Assembly (NCBI RefSeq): GCF_900156475.1
Contig: NZ_FTNR01000010.1
Span: 1-64,000, forward strand
Direction: 5' to 3'
DNA: 64,000 nucleotides
Origin: Natronorubrum thiooxidans
GTDB taxonomy: Archaea > Halobacteriota > Halobacteria > Halobacteriales > Natrialbaceae
The position numbers and the translations under genes are program-made. This document shows, piece after piece, positions 1 to 8,514 of this stretch. The notes beneath the pieces were generated by a model that was not told where the DNA came from, searched no databases, and worked only from the letters and a program-made list of their open reading frames with translations. How positions within the stretch are numbered: position 1 is the first letter of the stretch; every line of letters begins with the position of its first letter.

Positions 1-518
1 GCGTCGGCCTCTTTCTCATCGCTACGGACGTACGTCATCGTCAACGTCACTGGCTTTCCGTTCGAGACGAGATACGCCGTGCAGTACCGGTGGCATGTCG
101 TTGTTCCGTCTTTCGCGTGCATGCGGCAGAGTTCACCTTCTTCATCGGCGTACGTTCCGTGGTAGGGGTTATCGACGAAGTCAATGGAAACGATCCTCGA
201 CCGATTAGGGTCGAGGATCGTCATCGCTACCTCTCTGAGAAGGCGGTTAGCAACCCGCTCAAGCCACTCTCGGTTGAGCGTATGGAGCCAGTCCATGACA
301 GTATCGTCACAGACAGCGTTGTCGTTGTCCTTGCACGTCTCCCAGATGGACGTCTGATTGACTGCTGCAAGAATGACAACAGCCCAGATATCGCCGGGAT
401 CGAGGGGCGAGCCCTCGATCCCTGGCAAAGGGAGCTGGCAGATGACGTCTTTCGCTAGATCTTTTACGTCCGAGTCCGAAAGAACACCGTCTGGTTGAGG
501 GGTTTTGAACACATTCAC
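1..518 (-). CDS. ISH3-like family transposase, N-terminal part (runs off the window)
   Basis: Reading the minus strand from a GTG at 518 (or GTG at 512) gives an open frame to the window edge. It starts VFKTPQPDGVLSDSDV and later has DFVDNPYHGTYADEEGELC followed by a K-x-G-T-T-T-C-H-R-Y-C motif. This matches the layout of haloarchaeal ISH3-type DDE transposases, where the first catalytic Asp sits in a D-x-x-x-x-P-Y-x-G motif before a G-T-T-x-x-H segment. About 170 residues are present; the other catalytic acids would be outside the window. An in-frame TAA lies directly upstream of the 518 start. The gene ends only about 20 bp from the 3' end of the primase gene, so the insertion sequence probably sits at or in that gene. 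Confidence 0.7.
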   Translation of the reverse strand, partial: MNVFKTPQPDGVLSDSDVKDLAKDVICQLPLPGIEGSPLDPGDIWAVVILAAVNQTSIWETCKDNDNAVCDDTVMDWLHTLNREWLERVANRLLREVAMTILDPNRSRIVSIDFVDNPYHGTYADEEGELCRMHAKDGTTTCHRYCTAYLVSNGKPVTLTMTYVRSDEKEAD

Positions 519-538
519 TTAACCAGACATCTTCCACA

Positions 539-2359
539 TCAGATCAACGCTTTAGCTCCAGCACTCATACCGGTTGGGAAGTACCGATATTCGTTCTCGA
601 TGCGTGAGAGGGTCGCGTTGAACACCACCGCGTCGAGGCCGTAATCGTTGAACAGTGGCCCGATGTTGTGTTCGTTGGCGACGTGCCGGATGGCTGCCCA
701 CGGAATCGGATCTGACGTCGGGATGTACCGTTCTTTCTTCGCGTGCTTCCACGCCTCCCACACCTCGCGGCGGCTGAGCGGGCCTTCGGGTGCCGAGGGA
801 TGGCGGACGCCTGCCTTGCACAGGATGTACGTCAGCGCGTTGTACGCCACTTTGTACTTGTGTTCGTAGGCGAGTTCGTCGCTGATGATGACGAAGTAGT
901 CCTCTCGACTGCCGTGGTGGCCGAGCGGGTTGTTGAGGCGGTCACCCTCGCTAAACCCGGTGACATCACGGAGTGTCAAGTCCCACAGTTCGGACTGCTG
1001 ACGGTCGTCAGAATCGGTGTCAGAATCCTCGTGTCGATTACGTTCGCGGCGCGACTGCTCTCGGGCGGCATTCTTGCGGGCTTCCTCGCTGGCGGCGGGG
1101 TGGTACCCAGCCGGCTTTGCGGAGGCGGCGAGCGCGCGGATGTTGCCACCCCACTCCTGCACGTAGTCGTCGACATCCATCTTGTGCCCACAGGGACGTG
1201 GGGGCGTTCCCACCCGAACGTCGATGCCTCGGTCGGCGAGGCATTCGCCCGTCTTGACCGCACCCTTGATACCGTGACCGTGCTGCTCGATGCTGAGCAC
1301 GTCCGTTATGCGGCTGGGGTCGTCCCCTTCGAGACGCGCGACGTTCGCCTCCTCTGAGTCTTGGAGGATATAGACGCGCTCAATCTCGTAGTCGTTAAGA
1401 ACGCGGACGAGCCGCTCCTGCGCGTCGCCGCTGAACTGGGTGGTGACCGGCGAGATCGCCGAGATGCCCTGTTCGTGGAGCGTGTACGCGTCTGCGATGC
1501 CCTCGGTGATGACGGTCGGCTCGCTCTCCTCGATGGAGTCGAGGCCGCAGATTGGTTCCTTCAGAGGCACATTGTCACGGCTGATGAGCGGCTTGTCGTA
1601 CTTGCCGTCCTTCCAGTCGGACGGGTGGCCGGAGTCCCGCGAGATGGCGAACACGGGCTCGCCATCGTAGATGTACGGGATGACGTACCGGCCCTGCCAC
1701 ATCGTGTAGAGGTTGCCGTCATCGTTCTCGCCGAACAGGCCGGTCGCCAGCATCTCCTCGCGACTGAACCCCTGTTCGTGGAGGTGAACCATCAGGGCCT
1801 CGCCGTCTGCGGGCGCCCACCCAACCATCTTCTCCGCGATCAGGTCGTCGCTCCAGCCGCGTACCTCGACGAAGTATTCGCGCGGTGTGTCAATTTCGAC
1901 CTCGTCGACGCCGGCGAGGTCACGGTCGAGCTGTTCGTGGTAGTACCGGCACGCGACGTTCATCGCCGCGAGCGCGCGGTCGACGTCCACCTCCGGTTCG
2001 ACTTTCTCGTCCTCGTCGTCCGTCTCCTCCTCGTCGCGATCGTCGTCCTCGTCAGTGGTCTGCGGGACGCGTTCACCGACGTCTCCGGTGACCTCCTCGT
2101 CCGTGTCCTCGCGCTGTGCGTGACTGGAACCGGCCAGCCAGTACCGTCCGTGTTCGTCGCGTTCCAACCATCCCTTCGATACCGCCCGCTCGACTCGGGG
2201 GCGGGCGCGGTCAGCCGTCTCGAAGAACCGCCTCCCGACGAGGCGGGCGAGCGTGTCCTCGTCGACGCCGTCGAGCGGGTTGTTGCCCGCGTCGCCGTCG
2301 TCATAGGCCTCTTCGATGATTTCGATCCAATCGGTCTGGGAGAGCTTGCGGTGCGTCAT
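539..2359 (-). CDS. TOPRIM-domain DNA primase-like replication protein
   Basis: 606 residues from ATG at 2359; the frame stays open upstream, but that part lies inside the helicase gene. Residues 80-125 form an acidic linker. A basic-core primase-like segment (W-Q-G-R-Y-V-I-P-Y near 221-230, then F-A-I-S-R-D) is followed by a TOPRIM fold: VITEGIADAYTL near 283-294 supplies the catalytic Glu and RVYILQDSEEA near 328-337 supplies the acidic pair. This order is that of DnaG-type primases in plasmids and proviruses. The start is 5 bp after the stop of the upstream SF1 helicase, so the two are co-transcribed. The C-terminus ends abruptly beside a transposase gene and may be truncated by it. The role in replicating the element is inferred. 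Confidence 0.7.
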   Translation of the reverse strand: MTHRKLSQTDWIEIIEEAYDDGDAGNNPLDGVDEDTLARLVGRRFFETADRARPRVERAVSKGWLERDEHGRYWLAGSSHAQREDTDEEVTGDVGERVPQTTDEDDDRDEEETDDEDEKVEPEVDVDRALAAMNVACRYYHEQLDRDLAGVDEVEIDTPREYFVEVRGWSDDLIAEKMVGWAPADGEALMVHLHEQGFSREEMLATGLFGENDDGNLYTMWQGRYVIPYIYDGEPVFAISRDSGHPSDWKDGKYDKPLISRDNVPLKEPICGLDSIEESEPTVITEGIADAYTLHEQGISAISPVTTQFSGDAQERLVRVLNDYEIERVYILQDSEEANVARLEGDDPSRITDVLSIEQHGHGIKGAVKTGECLADRGIDVRVGTPPRPCGHKMDVDDYVQEWGGNIRALAASAKPAGYHPAASEEARKNAAREQSRRERNRHEDSDTDSDDRQQSELWDLTLRDVTGFSEGDRLNNPLGHHGSREDYFVIISDELAYEHKYKVAYNALTYILCKAGVRHPSAPEGPLSRREVWEAWKHAKKERYIPTSDPIPWAAIRHVANEHNIGPLFNDYGLDAVVFNATLSRIENEYRYFPTGMSAGAKALI

Positions 2360-2364
2360 TGCCC

Positions 2365-4140
2365 TTAGTCTGCATGTTGGGTTTCGGTGCTGTCTGTCGT
2401 GCTGTGCGGGAGTCCGTCGCGGAACAGCGGCATCTGCTTGCCCGAGAAGAACTCGCGGGCGATAACCAGCTCCTCGCTGGCCCGCGTCGCCGCGACGTAG
2501 TACAAGCGTCGTTCCTCGGCGCGGAACTCGTCGTCGTCCCACCACTTCTCAGCGAGGTTGCGCGGATAGCCGGCGAAGGTCACGACCGCAGGGGCCTGTC
2601 GCCCCTTCGCGGCGTGGATGGTGCCGATCTTGATGTTCTCGGCGGCCTCGCGTATGTCCACGCCCGGGGACTCAGCGGCGGTCAGCACCATCTTCTTGCG
2701 CCATCCACCAGTCTCGAGCTTCTGCGCGATGTCGGAGATGTCCGAACAGCCCGGGAAGGCCGTCCAAATCGGGACGTCGGGTGCATCCTCTACGTCCGCC
2801 GGCGGGCCGGCATAGTCGGCGTCGCACTGCCTCCACCGGCGGTCGCTCGCCACCGCGGCGTCGATGAGCTGGTAGGCGTCCTCGTAGTCGAGGACGTCTG
2901 TGCCAGCGGCCATCCCTCGGAGGAGTTCGGCGACGTCGATCCAGCGGTCAGTCCACGGGTGCGTCTCCTCGGGATCGGCGTACGCTGGCGCGAACTTCAT
3001 GCCAATCCCCGAGAACGGAACGCCCTGCTTTCGGAGCGCCCGAGCGATACTCTTCGCGTGTCGATTTGTTCGAGCAAGCAGGTACACGTCCCCGCCGTCG
3101 TCCGCATCGTGGCGGTCGAGGAGGCTGAGCGCAAGCTCCGCCGCCTCCACGTCCGTCCACAGGGACTGCTCCCGTGCAACACCCTCGTCGTCGAGCGCAC
3201 TGTTGATCCCGCTCTCGGGGAGGATGCCGCGGGCGACGCGAGTGACTGCCTCGGGGCATCGGTAGCTCTGCCTGCGGACGTTCTCGACGTCGACGGGCGT
3301 CTCGTCGAACAGCCACGGCTTCGCGCCCTTGAACGAGTAGATAGACTGGTTCTCGTCGCCGGCGATCACGGCGAGGTCGTACTGATCCGCGTCCATCCAC
3401 TCGCGGAGGATGAGGTACTCCGCCGGTGCGTAGTCCTGAAACTCGTCGATGAACAGCACGCTGCAGTCGGGCCAGCGCGCGTACTGCGGCTCTTCGTGGA
3501 GCTTCGTCGCGTACTCGCAGATGTAGTCGTGATGCTCGTAGAGCCCCTGCTCGTCCTTCCACGCGCGGTACTCGGCGAGGATGGCGGCAACCTCCGAGCC
3601 CGCGTACGTGGTGTCAACGGGCACCTCGTCAATCCACTCGGGCGTGAGTTCGACGCGACTAGCGTCAATGGCGTCGCCGTGCTGCATCAGCCACTGGTCG
3701 ATCGCGAGGAGCTTCTCGCCCTCGCTCATCTCCCGTGACTCGTCTTCCTCGGCCTTCCGCAGGAGATTACCGGAGGGCTTGAACCGGATGCCGCGGTCGG
3801 TGAAGAACTCGTGGATGGTGTCGTCGTCGCCCGCGCCCGTCACGATGTCGTCCCCGTTGACACCGTTGAGCGACTTGACGAGCGAGTGGAGGGTCGTGAC
3901 CCGCTCGGCCACGGTGTCGAAGTCGTCCGGCGTGAACGGGCCGTCGCCGCCGCAGAGGTCAATCACGAGGTCTCTGGCGTGCGAGTTCGTGAAGCTGATC
4001 CAGCGGAAGTCGTCCAGTTCGTAGCCGTCGTCAAGGAGTTCCTCTGTGCGGTGGAGGATCTCCGTGGTCTTTCCCGCGCCCGGGACGCCGCGGATGCGGT
4101 ACACGTCCGCATCGTTGAGTTCGTCGGCGTCAGGTATCAT
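2365..4140 (-). CDS. UvrD/Rep-like superfamily 1 DNA helicase
   Basis: 591 residues. Motif I GVPGAGKTTE is at 18-27, and motif II is seen as VLFIDEFQD near 228-236. Motif III GDENQSIYSFKGA is at 261-273. Later come motif V-like IGTIHAAKGRQAP and motif VI-like YYVAATRASEEL. All core motifs of an SF1A ATPase/3'-5' helicase are intact. The protein is shorter than cellular UvrD (about 700 or more), with a reduced accessory region, as is common in element-encoded helicases. It overlaps the preceding gene by 4 bp (ATGA) and is followed 5 bp later by the primase, so the three form one replication operon. It should act as an ATP-driven translocase during element replication; direction and partners are inferred. 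Confidence 0.85.
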   Translation of the reverse strand: MIPDADELNDADVYRIRGVPGAGKTTEILHRTEELLDDGYELDDFRWISFTNSHARDLVIDLCGGDGPFTPDDFDTVAERVTTLHSLVKSLNGVNGDDIVTGAGDDDTIHEFFTDRGIRFKPSGNLLRKAEEDESREMSEGEKLLAIDQWLMQHGDAIDASRVELTPEWIDEVPVDTTYAGSEVAAILAEYRAWKDEQGLYEHHDYICEYATKLHEEPQYARWPDCSVLFIDEFQDYAPAEYLILREWMDADQYDLAVIAGDENQSIYSFKGAKPWLFDETPVDVENVRRQSYRCPEAVTRVARGILPESGINSALDDEGVAREQSLWTDVEAAELALSLLDRHDADDGGDVYLLARTNRHAKSIARALRKQGVPFSGIGMKFAPAYADPEETHPWTDRWIDVAELLRGMAAGTDVLDYEDAYQLIDAAVASDRRWRQCDADYAGPPADVEDAPDVPIWTAFPGCSDISDIAQKLETGGWRKKMVLTAAESPGVDIREAAENIKIGTIHAAKGRQAPAVVTFAGYPRNLAEKWWDDDEFRAEERRLYYVAATRASEELVIAREFFSGKQMPLFRDGLPHSTTDSTETQHAD

Positions 4141-5243
4141 GCGTCGATCACCCGCTCGTCGGCGGACGTTTCGCTATCCTCGTCATCACCTCCCATCAGG
4201 TCAGTCTCGTCAATGTTGAGCGCCTCTGGATCGAACGGGTAGCAGTGAATCTGCTCCCCGTCGACGGTGACGCGGTGAGTACTGTTGATCGTGTGACCGT
4301 TGCGCTGGAGCGCACCGGACAACTTACCGTGGTAGCCGGTGCCCGACTTGTTCGTCTGCTCCTCGACAACCTCCTCGATGGCCTCGGACTTGACCCACAC
4401 TGTGGGCTCGTCGAACCGGCTGTCGGACGCATCCTCGTACAGGGCACCCCAGTGTCGGGAGATGAACTGTTCGCGGTCGCGGGTCGCGGCGGTGCTGCAC
4501 CGCTGCGCAACGCGATCCGTCACGCGGTCGGCGATAATATCTTCCTCTGTCGCCTGCTCGGTCATCGCCACGGTTTTCTGCGCGTTCCAGTCCTCCCAGA
4601 TCGCGTTCCAGTCCTGATCGCCAATCTCCGGTTCGACGAGGAAGTTCTGGTAGTACTTCGCCTTCACCGTCTCGGCGCTGTCGCTCCTCCACTCGGAGAG
4701 GTCGAAACGGAAGATCCGCGTGCCGTCGATGGGGGAGGATGTGGGTGATTCCACCCACACCATCACGGTGAGTCCATCGGCGGACTGATACGCCTTCACG
4801 TCGCTCGTAAGCTCCTCCACGAGCTTCTTCGCATCAGGCGTCATTTCTGTCGTCTCGTCGTCCTTCATCGTCAGGGCCAGCTCGCGGAGCTTCGTTTTCA
4901 GCCAGCCGCTGTTAAGATCGTCGCGGTCGGCGGCGTCCGCCATCTGGTTGCCGTACTTTTTGCGCTTCTGCTCGCTCTCGAACCAGTCGCGCTGCCAGTC
5001 GTCGCGGTACAGCATCTCGTCGTCCGTCGCGTCGCGGAGGCGGACGCGCATTTCGTCAGCGGAGACCTCGATGCTGAGGTGGTAGTTGTTTCCGATGTCG
5101 ATGACTAGCTCGTCGTCACCTGCGTCACCTTCGCCCGGTCGCTGAATTACCTCGATTTCCTGCATATTCGCTGGAGAGGGTGAGTCCTCCGAGCTGGAAT
5201 GGACGCGCCGATTAGGGGCGGCGCCGGGGTCTGGAGAGCCCAT
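4137..5243 (-). CDS. Uncharacterised acidic protein leading the replication operon
   Basis: 368 residues from ATG 5243, or 342 from ATG 5165 (MQEIEV). I prefer 5243 because a TATA-like element on the minus strand (5270-5280) lies about 27 bp upstream, which fits a leaderless message; there is no Shine-Dalgarno before 5165. The first 26 residues are Ser/Pro rich and may be dispensable. The body is acidic with short helical segments (WQRDWFESEQKRKKYG, then AKKLVEELTSD) and a C-terminal stretch resembling a small helix-turn-helix (YHGKLSGALQRNGHTINSTHRV). I recognise no catalytic motif. Its position ahead of a helicase and primase suggests an initiator or loader function, which is only inference. 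Confidence 0.6.
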   Translation of the reverse strand: MGSPDPGAAPNRRVHSSSEDSPSPANMQEIEVIQRPGEGDAGDDELVIDIGNNYHLSIEVSADEMRVRLRDATDDEMLYRDDWQRDWFESEQKRKKYGNQMADAADRDDLNSGWLKTKLRELALTMKDDETTEMTPDAKKLVEELTSDVKAYQSADGLTVMVWVESPTSSPIDGTRIFRFDLSEWRSDSAETVKAKYYQNFLVEPEIGDQDWNAIWEDWNAQKTVAMTEQATEEDIIADRVTDRVAQRCSTAATRDREQFISRHWGALYEDASDSRFDEPTVWVKSEAIEEVVEEQTNKSGTGYHGKLSGALQRNGHTINSTHRVTVDGEQIHCYPFDPEALNIDETDLMGGDDEDSETSADERVIDA

Positions 5244-5269
5244 TGGACTCGCTCGAGCATATCCGGGAA

Positions 5270-5280
5270 CAACATAAAAG
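5270..5280 (-). promoter_or_regulatory. TATA element for the replication operon
   Basis: On the minus strand this reads CTTTTATG-like, centred about 30 bp before the ATG at 5243. It is one half of a divergent promoter pair and implies a leaderless transcript. Confidence 0.5.
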
Positions 5281-5321
5281 ATACACGCTACAGGGGGTGA
5301 GATGTATACGGCTCGGGCCAC

Positions 5322-5333
5322 TCTTTTATATTT
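5322..5333 (+). promoter_or_regulatory. TATA element for the winged-helix gene
   Basis: CTTTTATATTT on the plus strand lies about 25 bp before the ATG at 5354, the usual haloarchaeal spacing for a leaderless message. Only about 50 bp separates it from the opposing element, so a protein bound here could control both directions. Confidence 0.6.
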
Positions 5334-5353
5334 CCATCTATAACCAACACACG

Positions 5354-5632
5354 ATGACGGGTCAGACTGACGCGCCGCCACAGCTCTCCAAGACGGACAC
5401 CACGCTCCTTGGTCATCTCCGTGACGGACGGAGCACGCCTTCCATCCTCAGTGATGAAGACGATGTCTCCAGCAGCAGATCGTACGTCAGCAAACGTCTC
5501 TCCAAGATGCGTGACCAAGGCCTCGTCGAGCTGGTTGACGACCGGCACATCAGCCTCTATCAGATCACCCCAAAGGGCGATCGGGCTCTCGACGCGTGGC
5601 GCGAACTCCGAACAGCACTCGCCGAATCCTGA
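5354..5632 (+). CDS. Small winged helix-turn-helix regulator (PadR/MarR-like fold)
   Basis: 92 residues beginning MTGQTDAPPQLSKTDTTLL. The pattern L-L-G-H-L-R-D-G-R, then S-S-R-S-Y-V-S-K-R-L-S-K-M-R-D-Q-G-L-V-E and a wing with YQITPKGDRALD, is a standard archaeal winged helix of the kind used in element-borne repressors. The start is chosen from the TATA element about 25 bp upstream; a longer frame upstream has no promoter support. It is divergent from the replication operon with the two TATA elements close together, so it is a good candidate copy-control or immunity-type repressor. Target and ligand are unknown. Confidence 0.75.
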   Translation: MTGQTDAPPQLSKTDTTLLGHLRDGRSTPSILSDEDDVSSSRSYVSKRLSKMRDQGLVELVDDRHISLYQITPKGDRALDAWRELRTALAES

Positions 5633-6484
5633 CCTCTTCTTGCACATCTTTGGACTTCCTCACAACCAGTAGTGGTCTTTGCACCCTTATGCACGCGCGT
5701 TGAGGGGGCAGGTGGGGGGATACATACCCCTCTCTGCCGGATCGGGGGCGGGGGGTGAGGAATTTCGGCAGTAGAACCCTACCATATGCTCAATAACAGG
5801 CAGTAGAGCAATTGTTAGGGTCAAACCATCCCCAACATTCACCGCCGTTGTCTGGCGATTGGAAATGTGGGGGCAAATCACGCTCTACATTTCCCGGCCT
5901 AGTCGGGAGGTTCTTGAAACCAGATCTAAGGATTATGGCGCTCAAAGGTGGGTTAGCGGCACGTTCGGCGGCAACGCGCCCGCGTAAAGGGGCCAACACC
6001 TCCCGACTGGGTTCGTAGTACCGTGGCGGGATCTCGGCGGCGAACCCCGTCCTGCGTGAGGTTTACACCGGTTCAGGGCCTACTATCGGATGGAGCCGGT
6101 TGCTGGTTCCCGTGGTCTGGAGAGCCCACTTTCCTGCGCCTGCTTTCTGGGCGTAGGACGCTTCACGTCCCGCCAGCCCTACATCTGTTTCGCGTCTACG
6201 ATGCGGTGTAGCCGGATTCTGGGTCTTCTTTCTGAGGTAAGGGGGGATCAGATAAGGCGGCGTCGAAAGCTGAAGGACTCGGTTGGCATCAGCAAGCGAT
6301 GGCGCGCCGTACTGGCGAACGCTGTAGTGCCGTACGTGGCGTCTGAGGGTGTGGGTGACGTGGAGGTCATACGAGAACGAAGAGGCCAAATCTGCGTCTG
6401 TGAGCGGGTTCCTCGAAGCGATGTCGGCGTGGAAGGTTCTATAACCTTCTCGCCGAACAGGGAATGGAGATATTCCCCGGACTC
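5633..6484. other. 850-bp gene-free region rich in inverted repeats (candidate structured RNA or origin)
   Basis: No reading frame here looks coding: composition and residue usage are unlike the neighbouring genes. Several strong stems are visible. They are: 5707-5738 (GGCAG...CTGCC with G4/C4); 5803-5888, closed by GTAGAGC/GCTCTAC with an inner CCCC-ACATT-CGCC/GGCG-AATGT-GGGG; 5898-5911 with 5998-6011 (14 pairs including one wobble); 6147-6176; 6304-6342 (GCCGTAC/GTACGTGGC); and 6424-6456 (TCGGCG + GAAGGTT / AACCTTC + CGCCGA). The wobble in the third stem is U-G only if the plus strand is transcribed, weakly favouring that strand. The region lies beside the replication genes, so a replication origin is the main alternative. 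Confidence 0.5.
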
Positions 6485-6997
6485 CTATTCTTTGGGCGGA
6501 TACCAGAAGACCGTCTTTTCTACCTCCTCTTCGGAATAGTAATCAGTGAAGTAGTGGCGTTTACGAATCTCGATCTCGTCTAGTGAGATTACCTCTGGCC
6601 ACGCGACGCGTCGAAGCCTTTGACGTCCCATTGTCGGATGCTTAGGCTTGGACACTGTTCCAACCTTTCCTATCTGACCGGGAAATACCATCTTCGTCGC
6701 CAAGACTGTACAACTTAAGTCAGGGATATAGACGAGAAGTGCAAATTTTCCTCGAGTAACAAGTTCTACCCACTGGTCGTCCCAGACAGCAAATTTCCCG
6801 ACTGACCCATCTTCGTATTCGCATGCACAGGACTTGATCTCAATTGGCTCATCGTCTTCAGTGCGCGCATCGTGCCACGACGCATGATCCTCAATGAGGC
6901 CATATTCCTCGATTACGTGTGTTTCGGCTCGCTTCCAGCGCGGCGGTGGATCACTATGAGGGAGCATCTGTTCCTGCCACGAATACAACGACTTCAC
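6485..6997 (-). CDS. Putative PD-(D/E)XK-fold nuclease
   Basis: 170 residues from a GTG at 6997 (an internal ATG lies 10 codons on). Residues 35-60 contain H-A-S-W-H-D-A-R-T then E-P-I-E-I-K-S-C-A, matching the D...E-x-K core of restriction-endonuclease-like folds, followed by a G-K-F-A-V-W-D-D-Q-W segment often forming the next helix. The C-terminus is rich in aromatic and acidic residues. It is lower in GC than the core genes further right. It stands alone between the structured non-coding region and a direct repeat. A role in defence, element processing or DNA repair cannot be separated from sequence alone. Confidence 0.55.
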   Translation of the reverse strand: MKSLYSWQEQMLPHSDPPPRWKRAETHVIEEYGLIEDHASWHDARTEDDEPIEIKSCACEYEDGSVGKFAVWDDQWVELVTRGKFALLVYIPDLSCTVLATKMVFPGQIGKVGTVSKPKHPTMGRQRLRRVAWPEVISLDEIEIRKRHYFTDYYSEEEVEKTVFWYPPKE

Positions 6998-7046
6998 TGT
7001 CGACCACCTCGTACAGTACGCCTGAAATCGGACGTCGTTCGGATGC

Positions 7047-7215
7047 TGGCTAGTATAGACATGCCTGTCTTGGCTCCGGTGAACGGAATCTTGTCGTCGC
7101 TACCGCGGCTCCAGCTGGCTTCTGTTGCTGGGGCCAGTCTCGAGGATCTTCCGATCGGTTATAGCAATTTTGTCAGAATCGCGATCTCGGATAGATCATC
7201 GAATTTGCTGTCTAT
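7047..7215 (+). repeat. Direct repeat, copy A
   Basis: About 170 bp that align with 13930-14100 in the same orientation. Shared blocks include ATGCCTGT, GCTACCGCG/GGTACCGCG, CTGTTGCTG, TCTCGAGGATC and CGCGATCTCGGA in the same order with similar spacing. It has no coding potential. It may be an element end or an old recombination site. Confidence 0.55.
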
Positions 7216-7351
7216 CTGGATGTGCTACGAGTAATAGAATGCTTCCGGAAAATCGTCTCCTTACCTTCTTGCTCTTCTTTCGAACACGAGGAAGAATGAG
7301 TGGTTCTTGCGTGCTCGTCGTTGCTCGTACGTGCGGCCAATCGTCGATGCG

Positions 7352-7618
7352 ATGCCCACCGCCCTGCACGCCGTCTGCATCGCCCTAGAAGCCCCCAGTG
7401 CGATGGCCCTTGCCGAAGCCCGCCGCCACGCGCTCGCCGAACACCTCGCGGAACTCCCGCACGCCACCGTTCTCGCCCCCGACGGACGCGGCATCACCTC
7501 GGAGAGCGACAACTGGGCCACGAACGCGTGGGCGGGGTTCTGCCGCACCCTCGACAACATCATCGACCGCCCACGCGTGCAGGACGCGCTCGACGACACG
7601 CACGCAGAAGAACAGTAG
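7352..7618 (+). CDS. Small hypothetical protein
   Basis: 88 residues from ATG 7352 (MPTALHAVCIALEAPSAMAL), with high third-position GC and an acidic, Ala-rich composition typical of haloarchaeal coding DNA. A start at 7307 would add 15 less plausible residues. The middle (LAEARRHALAEHLAELPHA) should be an amphipathic helix; the end has FCRTLDNIIDRPRVQDAL. No known domain is recognised. It runs toward the convergent coiled-coil gene at 7681 with about 60 bp between. Confidence 0.55.
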   Translation: MPTALHAVCIALEAPSAMALAEARRHALAEHLAELPHATVLAPDGRGITSESDNWATNAWAGFCRTLDNIIDRPRVQDALDDTHAEEQ

Positions 7619-7680
7619 TCGTCAGTCTCGCTGAACTCCAACTCAGTGGCCAGACTCGCCGGGTATCGATCGCAGCCCTG

Positions 7681-8514
7681 CTACCCGAATAGACCACCGC
7701 TGTCGTCGTCCTCATCGTCACCGAGATTGAACACCGCCTCTGCCACCGCCTTCTTCGCCTCACCGTAGCCGTGTTCGGGGATCAGACCGACACCAACCCG
7801 ATCCCAGATTTTGGCGATGTAGTTCCGGTTCTCGTTCACCATCTCGGATAGCGTCTCCTCGTCGCGCCCCTTCAGTGCCGCCTGCACGTCGCCGACGGAC
7901 TCCTCCAACGACTCCACCTTCTCCTCGAGATCCTCGACGTCACCGCGGAGGTCTTTGATTTCCTGCTCGCGGTCAACGTCCTCGCGGATGAGGGAATTGA
8001 GGCGGTCGAGACGGTTGTCTACGCGGTCAACGTCACTCTGGAGGGCATCCATCTGACCGTCCCACCCGTCGACAGTCTCCTTGATGTCGTCGATCCGGTT
8101 GTTCGCCGTGATTGCACGAGTAGTCGCACCCTCGGCGTGCTGGCGGGTCAGATCGACGTTCTGCAGGAGCTGATCGATCTGCTGTTCCAACTGCCCACGA
8201 TGGAGTTCCGGGGCGAGGTCAAGGTTCTGCCTGAGGGCGAACGCCTCACCTTCGTCGGTGAGTTGGTAGACGGTGGACTGGTGGCCGTTGTGTTCGCGGG
8301 TCTCGCCGGCGTCCTCGACGAGGCCGCGCTCGGCGAGAGCCGACCGGCCACCGGTGTCGAGATCGCACCTGTAGTGGACTTGCTGAGTCTGATCGAAGCC
8401 GACTTGTTCCTTGATAAACCCGGCGGTGGCACTACCCCCGGTGTTGAGCAGCACTTCAAGTGTCATCTGACTGTGGAAATCGAGGTCACCCCCTGTTTCT
8501 TCCACTTCTCCCAT
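7681..8514 (-). CDS. Winged-helix protein with long C-terminal coiled coil
   Basis: 277 residues. Residues 12-85 look like a winged helix (LEVLLNTGGSATAGFIKE...LAERGLVEDAG...YQLTDEGEAFAL). Residues 100-225 form a long heptad-rich coiled coil (IDDIKETVDGWDGQM, VDRVDNRLDRLNSL, LRGDVEDLEEKVESLEES). A short globular tail with an acidic DDEDDDSGG end follows. Proteins of this design in haloarchaeal plasmids and proviruses are often partition or transcription factors; which one applies here is not determined. The start is supported by the acidic N-terminus and the loss of coding character upstream. Confidence 0.65.
   Translation of the reverse strand: MGEVEETGGDLDFHSQMTLEVLLNTGGSATAGFIKEQVGFDQTQQVHYRCDLDTGGRSALAERGLVEDAGETREHNGHQSTVYQLTDEGEAFALRQNLDLAPELHRGQLEQQIDQLLQNVDLTRQHAEGATTRAITANNRIDDIKETVDGWDGQMDALQSDVDRVDNRLDRLNSLIREDVDREQEIKDLRGDVEDLEEKVESLEESVGDVQAALKGRDEETLSEMVNENRNYIAKIWDRVGVGLIPEHGYGEAKKAVAEAVFNLGDDEDDDSGGLFG

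Noticed and set aside
2359-3738. 459-codon open frame on the plus strand opposite the helicase gene
   Set aside because: It is the complement of an intact SF1 helicase; high GC in haloarchaea keeps antisense frames open, and the residues have no domain pattern.
6090-6539. 149-codon plus-strand frame in the structured region
   Set aside because: Its residue usage is basic and irregular and it overlaps the nuclease gene end; stems and composition argue for a non-coding region.
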